Positions 8,772 through 17,154 of a stretch of 64,000 nt of DNA are shown one piece after another. The notes under the pieces were generated by a model that was not told where the DNA came from, searched no databases, and saw nothing but the letters and a program-made list of their open reading frames with translations. Every line of letters begins with the position of its first letter. Position 1 is the first letter of the stretch. Origin of the DNA: JABSSA01 sp039960995 (lineage in GTDB: Bacteria > Pseudomonadota > Alphaproteobacteria > Rhodobacterales > Rhodobacteraceae); the NCBI GenBank assembly GCA_039960995.1, contig JBDVKF010000006.1, forward strand, positions 248,001 through 312,000, read 5' to 3'. The position numbers and the translations under genes were made by a program.

Positions 8772-9546
8772 GAGCAGTGTAATCGAGGCACAGAACCTCG
8801 ACCTGACATTCCAAACAAACGACGGGCCAGTGCACGCGCTTAAGGATGTAAGCCTTGAGATCAACAAGGGTGATTTTGTTTCCTTTATTGGGCCGTCTGG
8901 CTGCGGCAAAACTACGTTTTTGCGCTGTATCGCAGCCTTGGAAACCCCGACGGGCGGCAGCTTAAGCGTTAACGGCATGTCCCCAGACGAGGCGCGTCGT
9001 GCGAGGGCCTATGGTTACGTGTTCCAACATGCGGGTCTTTATCCATGGCGCACCATCGGTGGAAATATATCGTTGCCGTTGGAAATCATGGGATATTCCA
9101 AAGCGGAACAGGCCGAACGCGTCAAACGCACAATGGAATTGGTCGATTTGGCGGGGTTTGAACGCAAGTTCCCTTGGCAATTGTCCGGTGGAATGCAGCA
9201 ACGCGCTTCGATTGCGCGCGCTTTGGCATTTGATGCGGATATTTTGTTGATGGATGAACCGTTTGGTGCGTTGGACGAAATCGTGCGGGATCATTTGAAT
9301 GAACAATTGCTGCGGCTTTGGGCGCGAACAGAAAAGACCATTGGGTTTGTGACCCACTCGATCCCCGAAGCTGTGTATTTGTCGACGAAAATCGTCGTCA
9401 TGTCACCGCGCCCGGGTCGAATAACGGATGTTATCGAAAGCCCGCTTCCCAAGGAACGCCCTTTGGACATTCGGGACACACCCGCTTTTTTAGAACTGGC
9501 ACATCGTGTGCGGGAAGGTTTGCGAGCAGGGCATGCCTATGACTAA
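8764..9546 (+). CDS. ABC importer ATP-binding protein (NMT1/THI5-associated type)
   Basis: 260 aa. Walker A GPSGCGKTT near residue 40, the signature LSGGMQQRASIARAL near 140 and Walker B ILLMDEPFGALDE are intact, as in the nitrate/sulfonate/taurine/HMP importer ATPases. The ATG at 8764 (MSKSSVIEAQNL) was preferred over an in-frame start 17 codons earlier, because that extension lies inside the DUF4760-like gene. A GGAG lies nine bases before it. It energises the two permeases encoded next. Operon position points to uptake of pyrimidines, reduced pyrimidines or related ureides. Confidence 0.9.
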   Translation: MSKSSVIEAQNLDLTFQTNDGPVHALKDVSLEINKGDFVSFIGPSGCGKTTFLRCIAALETPTGGSLSVNGMSPDEARRARAYGYVFQHAGLYPWRTIGGNISLPLEIMGYSKAEQAERVKRTMELVDLAGFERKFPWQLSGGMQQRASIARALAFDADILLMDEPFGALDEIVRDHLNEQLLRLWARTEKTIGFVTHSIPEAVYLSTKIVVMSPRPGRITDVIESPLPKERPLDIRDTPAFLELAHRVREGLRAGHAYD

Positions 9547-9606
9547 GCGTTTGGCTACTCAGATAAATGCGCCGGCAACGCGCTTGCTCAGACAGGGGCC
9601 GATCGC

Positions 9607-10542
9607 ATGATGCGCAGCGTCTTACCTGTCTTGACGGTGCTGGCCGTGATCCTTGGGGTTTGGTGGGTCGGTGTGGCCCCTATGAACATTCGCGTTGCTC
9701 TGGATCAGGCGGAACGCGCCGATTTGGTTGTTGTTCCGGAAGGGTCGGTGGTGCGGCGTGACGTGTCTGTCTGGCGCTTGATTGCGCAAAACTCAGAACA
9801 TGTTGCGACGGGATATGCGTTGGAACGCCCCAGATTGCCGACGCCGACGCAAGTGGGTCAAGAATTGTGGAAAACGACGGGTGCTATGGTCCAACGAGGC
9901 CGTGCCTGGTCAAAACGCAGCTTGATCTATCATGGGTGGATTACGCTGCAATCCACGCTTTGGGGGTTCGCCTTGGGCACTGCCTTGGGCATTTTGGGGG
10001 CCGTGGCGATTGTGTACAGCCGCGTCGTGGACATGAGCCTGATGCCATGGGCGATCATCAGTCAGACGATCCCAATTGTTGCGCTGGCCCCAATGATTAT
10101 CATTCTGTCTTCCCAGTTTGGAATCGAAGGGCGCGGTTTCCCAAAGGCGATCATCTCGGCCTATCTGTGCTTTTTCCCCGTGCTTGTGGGCATGGTAAAG
10201 GGGTTGCGGTCACCCGCGTCCTCGCAATTGGATTTGCTTCGGACCTATAACGCAACAGGGCTGCAGTCGTTCTTGAAATTGCGGCTGCCCGCTTCAATCC
10301 CTTATTTGTTCACATCCTTAAAGGTTGGAATTGCGGCCGCCTTGGTTGGAACCATCGTCGGAGAGCTTCCGACAGGCGCGATCAGCGGTCTTGGGGCTCG
10401 TATATTGATCGGTGATCAGTTCGGCACTCCACTGGCGATCTGGGCGGCGTTGTTTGCCGCCGCGATTTTGGCAGGTGTCCTTGTCACAATGCTGGATCTG
10501 ACTCAGCGCCTGACGTTGACACGTATGGGGATGCGATCATGA
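9607..10542 (+). CDS. ABC importer permease 1
   Basis: 311 aa inner-membrane permease. An N-terminal membrane helix (residues 5-25) is followed by about 70 periplasmic residues and then a BPD-transport-type core of about five helices. The EAA-like loop corresponds to LLRTYNATGLQSFLKLRLPASIP. It begins 60 bp after the ATPase stop. A 23-codon frame fills that gap but shows nothing protein-like. Its stop overlaps the next permease (ATGA). The pair probably forms a heterodimeric channel for the operon's ligand. Confidence 0.88.
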   Translation: MMRSVLPVLTVLAVILGVWWVGVAPMNIRVALDQAERADLVVVPEGSVVRRDVSVWRLIAQNSEHVATGYALERPRLPTPTQVGQELWKTTGAMVQRGRAWSKRSLIYHGWITLQSTLWGFALGTALGILGAVAIVYSRVVDMSLMPWAIISQTIPIVALAPMIIILSSQFGIEGRGFPKAIISAYLCFFPVLVGMVKGLRSPASSQLDLLRTYNATGLQSFLKLRLPASIPYLFTSLKVGIAAALVGTIVGELPTGAISGLGARILIGDQFGTPLAIWAALFAAAILAGVLVTMLDLTQRLTLTRMGMRS

Positions 10543-11384
10543 GCTGGTTGATCGCAGGATTGGTGTTCTGGGCGATGGCTTGGGCCTTCAATGTCTGGAT
10601 TGCGCGATCTGCATGGGCGGAGACATTGGCTGCGCGCATCGTCGTGCCTGTTCTGTTCGGGTTCACGCTGGTCATCCTGTGGGAGTCGCTGGTGCGTCAC
10701 TTCAACGTGTCACAGGTGATCCTGCCGCCCCCAAGCATGGTTGCGCAGACCTTTGCGGCATCGACCGACATTTTGTGGCAGGATTTCCGCCAAACGGTGC
10801 TGAAAGGTGCGCTGTCGGGATACATAATCGGTGCGTTGGCCGCATTTGGAACTGCGGTCCTGATCGACCGATCCCGTTTTCTGACGCGAGGGTTGCTGCC
10901 AGTGGGCAATTTCGTCGCGGCTTTGCCAATCGTTGGGATCGCGCCGATCTTGGTCAGTTGGTTTGGGTTTGACTGGCATTCGAAATCCGCCGTTGTCGTC
11001 GTGATGGTCTTCTTTCCGCTGCTGGTGAATACCGTGCAAGGATTGCAAGATACCGACGCTATGAGCCGCGATTTGATGCGCACATATGCGGCTAGCTATT
11101 CGCAGACGCTGATGAAGCTGCGTATTCCAGCGGCTTTGCCGTTTGTTTTCAACGGCCTAAAAATCGCGACAACTCTTGCCTTGATCGGTGCGATTGTCGC
11201 TGAATATTTTGGCTCACCCACACGTGGGATGGGCTTTCGAATTTCGACAGGGGTGGGAAGCTTGTCGATTGATCTCGTTTGGGCAGAGATCTTTGTTGCT
11301 GCCATCGTCGGTTCAGCCTTCTATGGCGGCGTAGCCCTGATCGAACGTCGGGTGACATTCTGGCACCCGTCCCAACGAGGATAA
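10539..11384 (+). CDS. ABC importer permease 2
   Basis: 281 aa with about six hydrophobic helices and an EAA loop region (MRTYAASYSQTLMKLRIPAALP). It starts in an ATGA overlap with permease 1, so the two are translationally coupled. It belongs to the same SsuC/TauC/ThiX-like permease group. With the ATPase at 8764 and the binding protein at 11416 it completes an ABC importer in the RutR-linked cluster. Confidence 0.88.
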   Translation: MSWLIAGLVFWAMAWAFNVWIARSAWAETLAARIVVPVLFGFTLVILWESLVRHFNVSQVILPPPSMVAQTFAASTDILWQDFRQTVLKGALSGYIIGALAAFGTAVLIDRSRFLTRGLLPVGNFVAALPIVGIAPILVSWFGFDWHSKSAVVVVMVFFPLLVNTVQGLQDTDAMSRDLMRTYAASYSQTLMKLRIPAALPFVFNGLKIATTLALIGAIVAEYFGSPTRGMGFRISTGVGSLSIDLVWAEIFVAAIVGSAFYGGVALIERRVTFWHPSQRG

Positions 11385-11415
11385 TAACCAGAAAAGACCA
11401 ATAAGGAGAGTATAA

Positions 11416-12408
11416 ATGAAACATATCGCGACTATGACAGCCGGGGCAGCAATGAGCCTTTGGGGCTTTGCGGCACAGGCTGCGGATGACGTCACATTGC
11501 AGCTTAAATGGGTAACGCAAGCGCAGTTTGCGGGCTATTACGTGGCGCTGGACAAAGGGTTTTACGAAGAAGAAGACCTGAACGTTACCATCAAGCCAGG
11601 TGGCCCTGACATTGCCCCCACACAGGTTCTGGCGGGCGGCGGTGCAGACGTCACGGTTGAATGGATGCCTGCCGCATTGGCCGCGCGCGAAAAAGGGTTG
11701 CCAATGGTGAACATCGCGCAACCCTTCAAGTCATCGGGAATGATGCTGACATGCCGCAAGGACGCCGGCGTCGCGTCCACTGACGACTTCAAGGGCAAAA
11801 CCCTAGGGGTTTGGTTCTTTGGTAACGAATTCCCATTCCTAAGCTGGATGAGCCAACTTAACATTCCAACGGATGGCTCCGACGGCGGCGTTACTGTTCT
11901 CAAACAAGGATTCAATGTTGATCCAATCTTGCAAGGGCAGGCGGCGTGTATCTCGACAATGACGTACAATGAATATTGGCAGGTCATTGATGCAGGCGTG
12001 AAAGAAGACGAGCTGATCACGTTCAAATACGAAGACCAAGGCGTGGCAACGTTGGAAGATGGTCTATACGTCCTTGAGGATAATCTGGACGACGCTGCAT
12101 TCGTCGACAAAATGACTCGCTTTGTGCGGGCGTCAATGAAGGGTTGGAAATACGCCGAGGAAAACGCCGAAGAAGCGGCGTTGATTGTTTTGGACAATGA
12201 CCAAACCGGTGCGCAGACTGAAAAGCATCAAAAACGCATGATGGGCGAAATCGCCAAGTTGACCGCTGGATCCAATGGGACTCTCGATCCGGCAGACTAT
12301 GCGCGTACAGTGAAGTCGCTTTTGTCAGGTGGGTCAGACCCGGTGATTTCGAAAGAGCCTGAGGGTGCTTGGACTCACGCAATTTCTGACGCGGCTTTGG
12401 GCGGATAA
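11416..12408 (+). CDS. NMT1/THI5-like ABC substrate-binding protein
   Basis: 330 aa. A Sec signal peptide (about residues 1-22, ending AAQA) precedes the mature start ADDVTLQLKWVTQAQFAGYY. That opening is characteristic of the NMT1/THI5-like family, which binds pyrimidine-like rings (HMP precursors) and related heterocycles. AAGGAGAG precedes the ATG. It is the last gene before a strong hairpin at 12430-12472. The family's taste for pyrimidine-like ligands and its position after the catabolic genes suggest it captures pyrimidines or their reduced forms in the periplasm. The actual ligand is an inference. Confidence 0.87.
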   Translation: MKHIATMTAGAAMSLWGFAAQAADDVTLQLKWVTQAQFAGYYVALDKGFYEEEDLNVTIKPGGPDIAPTQVLAGGGADVTVEWMPAALAAREKGLPMVNIAQPFKSSGMMLTCRKDAGVASTDDFKGKTLGVWFFGNEFPFLSWMSQLNIPTDGSDGGVTVLKQGFNVDPILQGQAACISTMTYNEYWQVIDAGVKEDELITFKYEDQGVATLEDGLYVLEDNLDDAAFVDKMTRFVRASMKGWKYAEENAEEAALIVLDNDQTGAQTEKHQKRMMGEIAKLTAGSNGTLDPADYARTVKSLLSGGSDPVISKEPEGAWTHAISDAALGG

Positions 12409-12429
12409 TCCTCCCTAAATTCTAGACAC

Positions 12430-12472
12430 AAATTTGGGCGGCCGAATGTGATGCATTTGGTCGCCCAAATTT
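12430..12472 (+). terminator. Long hairpin at the end of the pyrimidine operon
   Basis: Two 19-base arms (12430-12448 and 12454-12472) pair fully if two G-U pairs are allowed, around a five-base loop. The outer 11 bp, AAATTTGGGCG with its complement, are perfect. The U-run lies inside the right arm rather than after it, so it may act more as a 3-prime stabiliser or a bidirectional terminator. Confidence 0.7.
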
Positions 12473-12685
12473 ATTGCATGAACGTATCAATGCCTTGAGT
12501 GGCTCAGGCGGATGATCTTGATCTGCGGGGGGGGCAATTTCAGGTGGGATTTTCAGAGAATCGGATGGGCGGAAAATTGCTGGTTTGATTCGAAAATTCG
12601 CGTTCTGGTATGCATCGGCAAAGTGTTTAGAGCGTTAAAGTTCTTAATTTGCCTAAAAGTTACGCAAGGGAACGAATCAAGTAGT

Positions 12686-12700
12686 TTGATTTTAAATCAA
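12686..12700. promoter_or_regulatory. 15-bp palindrome upstream of small gene
   Basis: TTGATTT-T-AAATCAA is a perfect inverted repeat about 118 bp before the small gene at 12819. It could be an operator. AT-rich palindromes also arise by chance in such sequence, so the assignment is weak. Confidence 0.25.
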
Positions 12701-12818
12701 CGACTTAACCCGATTCAACCAATGATCGAGTTGTATTTTCCTTCGATTTCCCCGCGAACTTGTCTATTACAAAATGAGACTTCTTGGTTTGCCAGTGTAA
12801 TTTTCGACGGGGGATAAA

Positions 12819-13019
12819 ATGTTTTCGAAGGGCACAACTACGAATGACGATGCGCCAATCCAGCGTGATGAGTATGAGACTCTGCTGCAAGACCAACTTA
12901 CAGAATTGCGCCCATTGCGCCGCCGTCCGCCAATGATGCGGCCGCGTTTTGTGACGTTGAAAATTGTTCCGAGTGAAGCAAAACAACCGCTTTGCAACGT
13001 CGTCAAGATGATGAGCTAA
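12819..13019 (+). CDS. Small basic protein, paralogue A of the DQLTELRPLRRR pair
   Basis: 66 aa. The core DEYETLLQDQLTELRPLRRR (residues 17-36) and a C-terminal VVKMMS recur almost exactly in the 71-aa protein encoded at 13645, while the rest differs. The conserved piece reads as an amphipathic acidic helix running into an Arg-rich patch, which suggests nucleic-acid or protein binding. There is no signal peptide or membrane segment. A GGGGG lies five bases before the ATG. A structured stretch and a terminator follow at 13031-13194. Similarity between the pair is what supports this strand as coding. Function is unknown. Confidence 0.66.
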   Translation: MFSKGTTTNDDAPIQRDEYETLLQDQLTELRPLRRRPPMMRPRFVTLKIVPSEAKQPLCNVVKMMS

Positions 13020-13030
13020 AGAGACAGCTT

Positions 13031-13194
13031 GTTCCTATTATTCAGATACGACCACTCACCGTATTTGCAGCTAGGAACGAGATTGGATTTTACCACAAAT
13101 CCATCGAAATAAATCGAGCAGCGCGTCACGTCGAAAGTGACGCTGTCGAAATCAGGTAAGGGCGCGAGACATCGATGTTTCGCGTCATTTTTTT
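13031..13194 (+). ncRNA. Candidate structured 3-prime UTR or small RNA
   Basis: Three inverted repeats occur in order: GTTCCTA (13031-13037) with TAGGAAC (13072-13078); GCGTCAC (13123-13129) with GTGACGC (13137-13143); and the terminator hairpin at 13163-13184 followed by seven T. No reading frame covers the segment. It could be the 3-prime UTR of the small gene at 12819 or an independent or processed small RNA. No known RNA family was recognised. Confidence 0.4.
13163..13194 (+). terminator. Rho-independent terminator
   Basis: The near-perfect palindrome CGCGAGACATCGATGTTTCGCG (broken by one G-U pair) spans 13163-13184. It is followed by TCA and a seven-T run at 13188-13194. It ends transcription from the small gene at 12819. 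Confidence 0.75.
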
Positions 13195-13644
13195 GTCCTT
13201 AGCGCTTTCATCAAGCCGTCGGGGTTGTTCCGCCCCAAGGCGTGGTCAGCAGCCCTCTGTACCCCCTTCGTGCAACACTGAGGCCTGGGCGTAGCCGTCG
13301 GCGGCCACCCAGCGGAGACTCAGCCGTGGCGGCAGTACGTTCTCCAGGCCCAAACCAAGAAAGAATCTCTGATGTGAATGGCCACAATTCGGCCTCAACC
13401 AATCGGGAATCGAATATTCCTGCTGACAATACGTCTTTGAGATCAAAATTGCGCAGGTTGCCGAAACAGTATTTTAGCATAGATTTTTTGTGACGCTACG
13501 ACGCAATTTCGTAAAAATATTTTAAAAACAAATAGTTAGATAAATCAGGCAGATTGATGGAACATTCCACCATGAATTCCCCGTAATTTCGCCCGGGCTG
13601 AATGCCAATTTATATAGGGAAGCGAGCCACCAGGGGAGGTTACC

Positions 13645-13860
13645 ATGCGTATCACGCTAAATAGAAAAAAGTCGGTTGATGAAACCGAAATTCTGCGAAG
13701 TGAGTTTGATGAGTTGTTGAAGGATCAGTTGACCGAACTGCGCCCTTTGCGACGTCGTGCACCCAATGTGGCCAACGCGAACAACGATGATGTATCGCTG
13801 AGCGTCAATCGCGAAGAGAATGCGACCGGGTTGCCGACAGTTGTAAAGATCGGCAGTTAA
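13645..13860 (+). CDS. Small basic protein, paralogue B of the DQLTELRPLRRR pair
   Basis: 71 aa. It shares the core FDELLKDQLTELRPLRRRAP (residues 22-41) and the C-terminal VVKIGS with the 66-aa protein at 12819. The linker between them is Asn-rich and the N-terminus MRITLNRKKS is basic. A strong GGGGAGG Shine-Dalgarno lies six bases before the ATG, which makes this the better-supported member of the pair. No signal peptide, membrane segment or known domain is visible. The duplication in tandem, with a non-homologous spacer, suggests that the two copies have diverged in role. Confidence 0.72.
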   Translation: MRITLNRKKSVDETEILRSEFDELLKDQLTELRPLRRRAPNVANANNDDVSLSVNREENATGLPTVVKIGS

Positions 13861-14155
13861 GGTGTTAACCACGTTCGCGACTGCCAGTGCGAATGTGTAG
13901 CGTGTTTTGGGAAAAGGGTTGATACTGCGATCAAAGAGACGAAAACCAAGTTCGTCAATCGCCTATCAGAGCCTCGCTAAGCAATACCCAGCGAAACATG
14001 CGTGTGATTGAAAAAGCCGAGTTTTGGCGTTGAATACCAACACGTAAAACATCGAATAAATTTTAGGAGTGGGATACCCGTTGCGCTGACGCGGTTAAAT
14101 GACGTGTGGCACAAAGGAAGATGGCCGCCCCCGAAATCGCGAGCGGCCTGTCGAA
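13861..14155. other. Intergenic region between small gene and cspA
   Basis: No gene seen. It contains the GGCCGC/GCGGCC hairpin listed at 14123-14148 as a possible cspA terminator. Confidence 0.4.
14123..14148 (-). terminator. Possible cspA terminator
   Basis: GGCCGC (14123-14128) pairs with GCGGCC (14143-14148) just downstream of the cspA stop on the minus strand. It is followed there by ATCTTCCTTTG, only a loose U-tract. Confidence 0.4.
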
Positions 14156-14362
14156 TTAGGCAAGCGCGAGGTTTGTTGCGCTTTCACGTCCGTCACGACC
14201 GGACTCAAGATCGTATGTGACCTTCTGGTTGTCGGCCAGACCTGTCAGGCCCGAACGCTCAACAGCTGAGATGTGTACAAACACGTCTTTGCCGCCGTCG
14301 TCAGGTGCGATGAAGCCGAAGCCTTTAGTGGTGTTGAACCATTTCACGGTGCCATTGGCCAT
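14156..14362 (-). CDS. cspA: Cold-shock protein, CspA family
   Basis: 68 aa, the standard length of a single cold-shock domain. It carries RNP1 (KGFGFI, residues 13-18) and RNP2 (VFVHIS, about 27-32) plus the opening NGTVKWFN. These proteins bind single-stranded RNA/DNA and melt secondary structure. AAAGGAGACC precedes the ATG. About 300 bases without a gene lie upstream, leaving room for the long leader typical of temperature-regulated csp genes. It is 2.8 kb from the retron RT and there is no sign that the two are linked. Confidence 0.92.
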   Translation of the reverse strand: MANGTVKWFNTTKGFGFIAPDDGGKDVFVHISAVERSGLTGLADNQKVTYDLESGRDGRESATNLALA

Positions 14363-14663
14363 ATCCGTGGTCTCCTTTAATTATGTTGCCCGCGTGAGTG
14401 CGGCAACCCGGCGAAGTCGGTCTTGGATCGAGAGACTGAAAGCCAGTTAAGGAAGACAGTGGGTCGAAGAAGAGTAACTGTAGCGCGAAGGCATGTGACA
14501 GATTTAAGGCCGACTGGCAAGCGTCTTGTGTGCAATGGGCAAGGGTTTGCCGCTATGGAATGGTCAATTTGCCCGTCAAGTTTCGCGCCCCCGAGGCTGT
14601 TGCCTTCTTCGGCCTCAGTTGAGGAGACAGATTTCCGATCTGGAACTGCAATTGTTAAATTTT
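14363..14663. other. Probable cspA promoter and leader region
   Basis: No gene recognised. On the minus strand it lies upstream of cspA and would hold its promoter and 5-prime leader. Short inverted GCCTCAG/CTGAGGC-like pieces near 14600 were not resolved further. Confidence 0.35.
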
Positions 14664-15281
14664 TTACTTGCGCGTCAATTTTTTAGTTTCTTCCGGCGCC
14701 GGCAATTTATCGTAATCTGCGGACTTGGAACGAGTGATTTGAGCAATGTCGCGCATTCTGTCGGTCAGCGGTTTGATGTCTTCGCCAAATTTCCCAAGAA
14801 CCTCGCCAAAGTCAGAAACCCCTCCTAACACAACATCACAAAGGCCTTTTTCAAGGCCAATTTGAACTTCCATTGCCGATACTCGCTTGAGGAGACGGCC
14901 CCTATGTGCTTGGTCAAACGCAGTTGAAGCCCATATGATTTTTCTCATTTGTTCGCATTTTTTGAGTAGTGTATCCTTATCTTCTTGATCTAGTTCAAAC
15001 GTAGCTAACTCTGAATCAATCTCGTTACGTGACGCCTCAATTAACACTTCATCAGCCTCAAACATCCTATGCAGGGCGTCAATATCCGCTTGTTCAATGT
15101 AATCAGTGTGCCCATAGTCAGCCAACGAGGCTGCTAGTTCGGTAAATCTATCAGAGCAAAGTGATTTATCCGCTTCAGAAAGAACGGCTAATTTTTGAAT
15201 TAGCGAGTATTTTTCCGAATTGTTGTCGTTTTTATGGAGCTCAAAAAGGGCTGCCTTGATGTGAGTACGCAATGAATTCAT
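14664..15281 (-). CDS. Accessory hypothetical protein
   Basis: 205 aa. It is mostly helical and charged, with no signal peptide or membrane helix. The C-terminal third, roughly GLCDVVLGGVSDFGEVLGKFG followed by EDIKPLTDRMRDI, resembles a hypothetical family I have seen scattered in alphaproteobacterial accessory regions. That is recollection and was not searched. The gene is clearly more AT-rich than its neighbours and has poor Shine-Dalgarno support, which fits recent transfer. It sits between cspA and ettA in the gene-poor segment next to the retron. No function is proposed. Confidence 0.7.
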   Translation of the reverse strand: MNSLRTHIKAALFELHKNDNNSEKYSLIQKLAVLSEADKSLCSDRFTELAASLADYGHTDYIEQADIDALHRMFEADEVLIEASRNEIDSELATFELDQEDKDTLLKKCEQMRKIIWASTAFDQAHRGRLLKRVSAMEVQIGLEKGLCDVVLGGVSDFGEVLGKFGEDIKPLTDRMRDIAQITRSKSADYDKLPAPEETKKLTRK

Positions 15282-15471
15282 AAAACTAAGAACTGACCTC
15301 TGGTGATGGCCTCTTCTGGGCTAGACTGGCAAAATTAGTTAATCAAGCATCATTTGCATCTGAAAGAGATCAAGTCATTACATTAGAAATCTCTTTCAGA
15401 ATTTTGACAGGTTTGCGCTACGCGTATACAAGCGCGGTTCGCGTATGCGGCCTCGTCACCGGCGAATAAAC

Positions 15472-17127
15472 TCACCTCACAAATTTCTTATGCTTCAACC
15501 GCTTCGGCTCCAGCGCATCCGCACCCAATCTACGTTTCTTGTCTTCTTCGTAATCTTCGAAGTTGCCTTCGAACCATTCGACATGCGCTTCGCCTTCAAA
15601 GGCCAGAATGTGCGTACAGATGCGGTCAAGGAAGAATCGGTCGTGCGAGATGACAACGGCACAGCCGGCGAAATCGACCAGCGCGTCTTCTAGGGCGCGC
15701 AGGGTTTCGACGTCCAGATCGTTGGTCGGTTCATCCAGTAACAGCACGTTGCCGCCTGATTTCAGCAGGCGCGCCATGTGCACGCGATTGCGTTCCCCAC
15801 CTGACAGCAGGTTGACCGGTTTTTGCTGGTCGCCACCCTTGAAGTTGAATGCTGAGCAATAGGCGCGGGAATTCACCTGCGCATCCCCCAGTTGGATGAT
15901 CTCAGCGCCGCCTGTGATCGCTTCCCAGACGGTTTCACCATCCGCTAGGTCATCGCGGGACTGATCCACGTAAGACAGCTGTACAGTATCGCCCAATTCG
16001 ATCGTGCCCCCGTCAGGCTTTTCCTGCCCGGTGAGCATTTTGAACAGCGTGGATTTCCCAGCCCCGTTCGGGCCGATGACGCCGACAATGCCGCCGGGGG
16101 GCAAGGCAAAGGTCAGGTTTTCGACCAAAAGCTTATCGCCCATAGCCTTTTGCAGGCCTTCGACTTCGATCACTTTGCCACCAAGGCGTTGCCCGTTGGG
16201 AATGACAATTTGGGCGCGGGCTAGTTTTTCACGCTCGGATTGGTTGGCGAGGTCATTATAGGCATTGATGCGGGCTTTGGATTTGGCTTGTCGGGCTTTG
16301 GCCCCCTGACGCATCCATTCCAATTCGCGCTCAAGCGTCTTCTGGCGTGATTTGTCTTCGCGTGCTTCTTGTTCCAGACGTTTGGCTTTTTGTTCCAGCC
16401 AAGACGAATAGTTGCCTTCCCATGGCACGCCTTTGCCGCGATCCAGTTCCAGAATCCAGCTGGTGATGTCGTCCAGGAAATAGCGGTCGTGCGTCACGAT
16501 CAGGATTGTGCCTTTGTAATCCATCAGGTGCTGTTGCAGCCACGCGATGGTTTCCGCATCAAGGTGGTTGGTCGGTTCGTCAAGCAACAGCATGTCAGGC
16601 GCTTCGAGCAACAGCTTACACAAAGCCACACGACGGCGTTCACCGCCCGAAAGGGTTGCGACATCCGCATCGTCTGGCGGACAGCGCAGGGCTTCCATCG
16701 CGACATCGATCTGGCTGTCCAGATCCCACAGGTTTTCGCTGTCGATCTGGTCCTGCAGGCTGGCCATTTCATCGGCGGTTTCGTCCGAATAGTTCATCGC
16801 CAATTCGTTAAAGCGATCCAGCTTGCCCTTTTTGTCGGCCACACCCAGCATCACGTTATCCCGCACGCTGAGGGTTTCGTCCAAGGCAGGTTCCTGTGGC
16901 AGGTAGCCAACTTTGGCCCCTTCTGCGGACCAGGCTTCGCCGGTGAAATCTTTGTCGAGGCCGGCCATGATTTTCATCAGGGTCGATTTACCAGCGCCGT
17001 TGACACCGACAACACCGATTTTGACGCCAGGCAGAAAGCTCAGGTGGATATTCTCAAAGCACTTCTTGCCCCCGGGGTAAGTCTTGGAAACACCTTGCAT
17101 GTGATAGACGTATTGATAGGCGGCCAT
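15472..17127 (-). CDS. ettA: Energy-dependent translational throttle ATPase EttA (ABC-F)
   Basis: 551 aa, the family length. Two ABC domains are joined by a linker and lack membrane segments. Walker A motifs are GVNGAGKST and GPNGAGKST. Signatures are LSGGERRRVALCKLL and LLSGGERNRVHMARLL, each followed by LLLDEPTNHLD or LLLDEPTNDLD. EttA binds the ribosomal E site and gates entry into elongation according to the ATP/ADP ratio. It follows the retron RT by 27 bp on the same strand, with AAGGGAT as ribosome site, so RT transcripts probably read into it. Whether that matters functionally is unknown. Confidence 0.94.
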   Translation of the reverse strand: MAAYQYVYHMQGVSKTYPGGKKCFENIHLSFLPGVKIGVVGVNGAGKSTLMKIMAGLDKDFTGEAWSAEGAKVGYLPQEPALDETLSVRDNVMLGVADKKGKLDRFNELAMNYSDETADEMASLQDQIDSENLWDLDSQIDVAMEALRCPPDDADVATLSGGERRRVALCKLLLEAPDMLLLDEPTNHLDAETIAWLQQHLMDYKGTILIVTHDRYFLDDITSWILELDRGKGVPWEGNYSSWLEQKAKRLEQEAREDKSRQKTLERELEWMRQGAKARQAKSKARINAYNDLANQSEREKLARAQIVIPNGQRLGGKVIEVEGLQKAMGDKLLVENLTFALPPGGIVGVIGPNGAGKSTLFKMLTGQEKPDGGTIELGDTVQLSYVDQSRDDLADGETVWEAITGGAEIIQLGDAQVNSRAYCSAFNFKGGDQQKPVNLLSGGERNRVHMARLLKSGGNVLLLDEPTNDLDVETLRALEDALVDFAGCAVVISHDRFFLDRICTHILAFEGEAHVEWFEGNFEDYEEDKKRRLGADALEPKRLKHKKFVR

Positions 17128-17154
17128 GATCGATCCCTTTATTCGCGTTTGGCA

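Larger units (their letters stand above)
12409..12818. other. Intergenic region after the pyrimidine operon
   Basis: Holds the operon-end hairpin (12430-12472), a run of eight G near 12525, and an AT-rich part with a 15-bp palindrome at 12686-12700. It probably contains the promoter of the small gene at 12819. No gene was recognised. Confidence 0.5.
13020..13644. other. Intergenic region between the paired small genes
   Basis: The first 175 bases hold three inverted repeats ending in a terminator. From about 13205 to 13360 the sequence becomes conspicuously GC-rich, then AT-rich again. Reading frames of 66-89 codons are open in this GC-rich patch on both strands, but none has a ribosome site. 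The patch may be a remnant of a mobile or degraded gene. Confidence 0.4.

Noticed and set aside
9539..9610. 23-codon frame between the ABC ATPase and the first permease
   Set aside because: No recognisable features. A frame-shifted N-terminus of the permease was considered, but the permease is full length without it.
12512..12817. 101-codon open frame ending just before the small gene at 12819
   Set aside because: Starts in a low-complexity G-run region, no ribosome site, composition not protein-like.
13211..13493. Open frames on both strands in the GC-rich patch
   Set aside because: No ribosome sites or recognised motifs; openness is explained by the lack of A/T-rich stop codons in GC-rich DNA.
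14156..14362. cspA as a partner of the retron
   Set aside because: Cold-shock genes are common singletons, and it is 2.8 kb away, beyond ettA and an orphan gene.
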